From an uncultured Spirochaetales bacterium (lineage in GTDB: Bacteria > Spirochaetota > Spirochaetia > Sphaerochaetales > Sphaerochaetaceae), in contig CALXOK010000001.1 of assembly GCA_944390025.1 (NCBI GenBank), forward strand, positions 186,001 through 250,000: a DNA stretch of 64,000 bases, read 5' to 3'. Below, piece by piece: positions 61,863-64,000 of this stretch (the stretch's first letter is position 1; each line of letters begins with the position of its first letter). The translations under genes were made by a program, and so were the position numbers. Under the pieces are notes generated by a model. It made no database searches and was not told where the DNA came from. It worked only from the letters and a program-made list of their open reading frames with translations.

Positions 61863-62747
61863 TCAACACTTTTCCACCACGCGGAGCTTTGCACTCCTGC
61901 TTGGCGGGTTAGACTCACATTCTTCCTCACTTGCAGTCACCGGATGCTTCGTGAGGATTCTTATCTCTCCTGAGCCCGCTCTTTCCTTGAAGAACCATTT
62001 GACAATGCGGTCCTCAAGGGAGTGGAAGGTGATGACAGCAATCCTTCCGGAAGGTTTCAGAACCCTTATGGCCTGACCAAGGGCAGGACTGATCCTGTCA
62101 AGTTCCTTGTTCACTTCTATTCTCAGTGCCTGAAAGGTACGCGTCGCGGGATGGATGCGGGCGTACCTGTAGGCAGGAGGAACAGAAGAAGAGATAATAT
62201 CTGCAAGAGCAGAAGCTGACGTTATGCGTCCCTTCTCTCTTTCTTCCACAATCCGTCTTGCAATCCTTCTTGAGTACCTCTCCTCGGAGTACTGGTAAAT
62301 CAGGTCTGCAAGCGCCTTCTCGCCGTATTCATTGACAATCGTCTCAGCGTCAAGGCTCTGAGACTTGTCAAGCCTCATGTCCAGATTCTCATCACTGCGG
62401 AACGAGAATCCCCGCTGAGACTCCTGGTAGTGGAAAATGCTGATGCCGAGATCGAAGAGAATCATGTCGGCACTCTCACTTTCCGCCTGAGCCAGATAGT
62501 CATTGAACCAGCAGTTAACAGGCTCGAAACGGTCAGAAAAACAGGAAAGCCTTTCAATTGCCTTTTTCTGGATGTCGCAATCCCGGTCAAGTCCGATGAC
62601 CTTCAGCTCAGGATATGCACTGAGGAATGCCTCAGTATGTCCGCCCTCTCCAGTCGTGCAGTCAATCATGACTGGACTGTCTGAGACAGGCTTCAGAAAA
62701 GAGAGAACCTCTTCCTTCATCACAGGTGTGTGCACTATTCTCATCAC
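61863..62747 (-). CDS. rsmH: 16S rRNA (cytosine1402-N4)-methyltransferase RsmH
   Basis: SAM-dependent enzyme (formerly MraW) that methylates C1402 in the ribosomal P-site. HTPVMKEEVLSFL opens the protein. The SAM motif region DCTTGEGGHTEAFL, the FDLGIS segment and RGFSFRSDENLDMRLD follow. ATRTFQALRIEVNKEL and ITFHSLEDRIVKWFF are characteristic. The 294 residues are normal. It overlaps mraZ by 4 nt, the conserved start of division clusters. Confidence 0.97.
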   Translation of the reverse strand: MMRIVHTPVMKEEVLSFLKPVSDSPVMIDCTTGEGGHTEAFLSAYPELKVIGLDRDCDIQKKAIERLSCFSDRFEPVNCWFNDYLAQAESESADMILFDLGISIFHYQESQRGFSFRSDENLDMRLDKSQSLDAETIVNEYGEKALADLIYQYSEERYSRRIARRIVEEREKGRITSASALADIISSSVPPAYRYARIHPATRTFQALRIEVNKELDRISPALGQAIRVLKPSGRIAVITFHSLEDRIVKWFFKERAGSGEIRILTKHPVTASEEECESNPPSRSAKLRVVEKC

Positions 62748-63208
62748 ACACCCCGCTTGTTCTTCGAAAGAGCCTCTCCGAGATCTGAGATTGAAATATC
62801 GTCGCTCTCAAGCAGCTCGTTGTATTTTCCTGTATTCCAGATTTCTATGTAGTTTCCCATACCCAGGATTGTGACCTCACTGCGGAGGTCAATCCCGGCA
62901 TAGGTTCTCAAGGACTGGGGCAGATTCACCCTTCCACTGGAATCAAAGTCCAGAGGCTGAGAAGAAGACAGAAATCGTCTTGTGAACATTCTCGCCTGGG
63001 GTGAGAAAATCTGCATACCGTCATCGCCTGAAATAGCAAAAGAGAAGGTTCTGTCGAAAAAATCAGGGGGAAACAAGGCGATGCAGTTCCCATCAAGTCC
63101 TTTAGTGGCCACAACCTGTGTGCAGGAAAGGAGGGCACGCAGTCTGGCAGGGATCATCAGACGTCCCTTTTCATCCACCTTGTTGATGAACTCACCAGTC
63201 AACAGCAT
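62744..63208 (-). CDS. mraZ: Transcriptional regulator MraZ
   Basis: An AbrB-fold ring-forming DNA-binding protein that controls the division cluster and itself. The two SpoVT/AbrB-like repeats have DEKGRLMIPARLRALL (about 12-27) and DSSGRVNLPQSLRTYAG (about 87-103). The 154 residues are typical. AAGGAG lies 6 nt before the ATG. It is the first gene of mraZ-rsmH-ftsL-murF-mraY-ftsW-ftsQ-ftsA-ftsZ, and candidate MraZ boxes lie upstream. Confidence 0.97.
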   Translation of the reverse strand: MLLTGEFINKVDEKGRLMIPARLRALLSCTQVVATKGLDGNCIALFPPDFFDRTFSFAISGDDGMQIFSPQARMFTRRFLSSSQPLDFDSSGRVNLPQSLRTYAGIDLRSEVTILGMGNYIEIWNTGKYNELLESDDISISDLGEALSKNKRGV

Positions 63209-63223
63209 ACGTACTCCTTAAAT

Positions 63224-63283
63224 TTCCCACAATCTGGGAATATCAGCCACTTTTTACCACTATCTTACCCCATTTCCCCCATT
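63224..63283 (-). promoter_or_regulatory. Candidate MraZ-box repeats upstream of mraZ
   Basis: On the minus strand this stretch holds five GTGG/TGGG cores: ATGGGGG, ATGGGG, AGTGGT, AAGTGGC and TGTGGGA. The first four start 9, 13 and 10 nt apart. MraZ is known to bind tandem TGGG- or AAAGTG-type repeats at about 10-bp spacing. The last core is part of an inverted repeat, TTCCCA/TGGGAA at 63224-63240, between the boxes and the ribosome-binding site. Confidence 0.5.
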
Positions 63284-63813
63284 TCTGAGCCGAGCAAATA
63301 TAAAATTAATATGTTTATTTGAACCCGCCTTTGAAATAATACTTAATATAATTTAAGTTATAAAAATATTTGAATTTTAATATATATTTATAATATAAGT
63401 AATAAATTGTATATTATATTTTAGTTAGATTTGTTTTAAATTTAAATAATCAGATATGATGTGCAAAGTGGGAGCATGTCAGATTTATTAAGACTGAATA
63501 TGAATCGTCCACGATTTTTGATAATCGTCTTCGCTATTTTGTATTTAAAACCGGTTATTGTCGTCTATTCTTTTGTATATTTCCTTGTAAAATCGTTTAA
63601 AACAGCTGAATCCGCTTCGCATTCCTGTAGAAATTGCGAAATTATCCAAGTATTTTGACAAAAATGTCTCTTGAAATGTTTAAATTTTGAATGCCAGCTG
63701 TTCATTTGCCTTCGAAATGTTCATAGAAGTTTTGAACATTTTCTACTTTTTAAACATTTTTTAAACGCATGTAAGCGCGCCCATATAAACTCAACTTTAA
63801 AAAGGAGTTCTAT
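63284..63813. other. AT-rich region between the division cluster and a recombinase gene
   Basis: Composition drops sharply in GC after 63,290. I see no convincing gene. A 65-codon GTG-started frame (63461-63658) is hydrophobic but poorly supported. Small palindromes are present, such as AATCGT/ACGATT at 63503-63516. The last 150 bp hold nested inverted repeats listed separately. This probably marks the border of an accessory element beginning with the recombinase. Confidence 0.6.
63674..63759. repeat. Nested inverted AAATGTTYA repeats upstream of the recombinase
   Basis: Two perfect inverted pairs are nested. The outer is AAATGTTTAAA (63674-63684) with TTTAAACATTT (63749-63759), 11 bp. The inner is AAATGTTCA (63715-63723) with TGAACATTT (63733-63741), 9 bp around a 9-nt spacer. 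All four share the core AAATGTTYA. The inner pair has the geometry of a tyrosine-recombinase core site or a dimeric repressor operator. It lies 55-140 bp before the recombinase ATG. Confidence 0.6.
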
Positions 63814-64000
63814 ATGGAAGTTGATAAGAAATACAAAGCTTGGCTTAAAAGACAAGGCCGAAGCAATTCTACAATTGAAAGCTATTGCACTTCTCTGCGT
63901 CTTTACTTTGAAGCTGGATATCACTGGACATTTGAAGATGCTTGCACATGGAAAGAAAAAGAAATAATGAGAGTCAAACCGGCAACAGTGAATATCCGGA
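63814..64000 (+). CDS. Tyrosine recombinase/integrase, N-terminal part (cut by window edge)
   Basis: A frame open to the window end, 62 codons visible. AAAGGAG (63801-63807) lies 6 nt before the ATG. The residues WLKRQGRSNSTIESYCTSLR at about 10-29 match the SAM-like core-binding domain found at the start of XerC/D- and phage-type tyrosine recombinases. The catalytic domain lies beyond the window, so activity cannot be judged. It differs from both Xer proteins in the window and has an AT-rich, repeat-containing upstream region. It could be a phage, integron-like or DNA-inversion recombinase. Confidence 0.7.
   Translation, partial: MEVDKKYKAWLKRQGRSNSTIESYCTSLRLYFEAGYHWTFEDACTWKEKEIMRVKPATVNIR

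Noticed and set aside
63461-63658. 65-codon GTG-started hydrophobic frame upstream of the recombinase
   Set aside because: No suitable ribosome-binding site, AT-rich composition, and no recognisable domain. A small membrane peptide is possible but unsupported.
63674-63759. Integron attC or attI site
   Set aside because: Nested inverted repeats suggested it, but the GTTRRRY/RYYYAAC core boxes are not matched and the left and right spacers are unequal (30 and 7 nt). Kept only as inverted repeats.
1-64000. CRISPR array, insertion sequence or rRNA operon
   Set aside because: No regularly spaced repeats, transposase genes or rRNA sequence were found by reading the window.

Overview
The window is about 64 kb of a spirochaete chromosome, roughly 45-48 % GC by eye, with AT-rich DNA at both ends (1-525 and about 63,280-63,810). 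The assignment rests on gene order and families recalled from memory. These are smc / rnhB / PUR-domain protein (as in Borrelia), rnpB / zinc-ribbon protein / rpoD / dnaG, a group 2 sigma factor beside an orphan groES, a UPF0164/FadL-type outer-membrane barrel, and a reduced division cluster ending in ftsZ with xer and hslVU genes. A full transpeptidase (SxxK, SxN, KTG) is present, so the cell makes cross-linked peptidoglycan, unlike PBP-less Sphaerochaeta. I cannot place it to genus.

Layout. 1-562: AT-rich DNA with short repeats and the mazG promoter. 563-8,140: mazG, a TPR-like lipoprotein, RNase P RNA, zinc-ribbon coiled-coil protein, rpoD, dnaG, YkgJ-type protein. 8,196-13,000: tRNA-Tyr, coaD with an unknown Zn-type protein, and rpsP-khpA-rimM-trmD-rplS downstream of ffh. 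13,039-17,568: smc diverging from rnhB; ZIP transporter and BpuR-like protein. 17,740-24,305: tRNA-Gly, M29-like protein, coaX, ABC-F protein, tRNA-Gln/Glu, tsaD, cutC, tRNA-Thr. 24,345-30,909: TldE/TldD pair, FMN-binding protein, DUF368 lipid-carrier transporter, and a three-gene XRE regulator / lipoprotein / outer-membrane barrel operon. 31,015-35,938: ppdK, second sigma factor, unknown gene, groES. 35,988-43,321: dinG, NtrC/NtrB-type two-component pair, holB-like gene, cvpA, murG. 43,425-49,091: secA, a LysM/degenerate M23 protein divergent from a penicillin-binding protein. 49,079-54,855: flhF, hslU, hslV, two Xer recombinases around a divergent DprA-like protein. 54,839-63,208: ftsZ-ftsA-ftsQ-ftsW-mraY-murF-ftsL-rsmH-mraZ (transcribed mraZ to ftsZ). 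63,814-64,000: start of a tyrosine recombinase, cut by the window edge.

Most of the DNA is housekeeping: information processing, envelope growth and division. Genes are tightly coupled, with many ATGA overlaps. The most distinctive signals are: a recurrent promoter layout in which a TATAAT-like box ends only 7-10 nt before an ATG with no Shine-Dalgarno, suggesting leaderless mRNAs; an XRE operon whose promoter is embedded in TTGACA/TTGTCA operator repeats; a short SMC without a recognisable hinge; catalytically degenerate M23 and M29 proteins; an orphan FlhF beside hslU; a DprA-like protein between two Xer genes; and, at the right end, a recombinase preceded by nested perfect inverted repeats in AT-rich DNA. 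No IS element, CRISPR array or complete prophage was seen.
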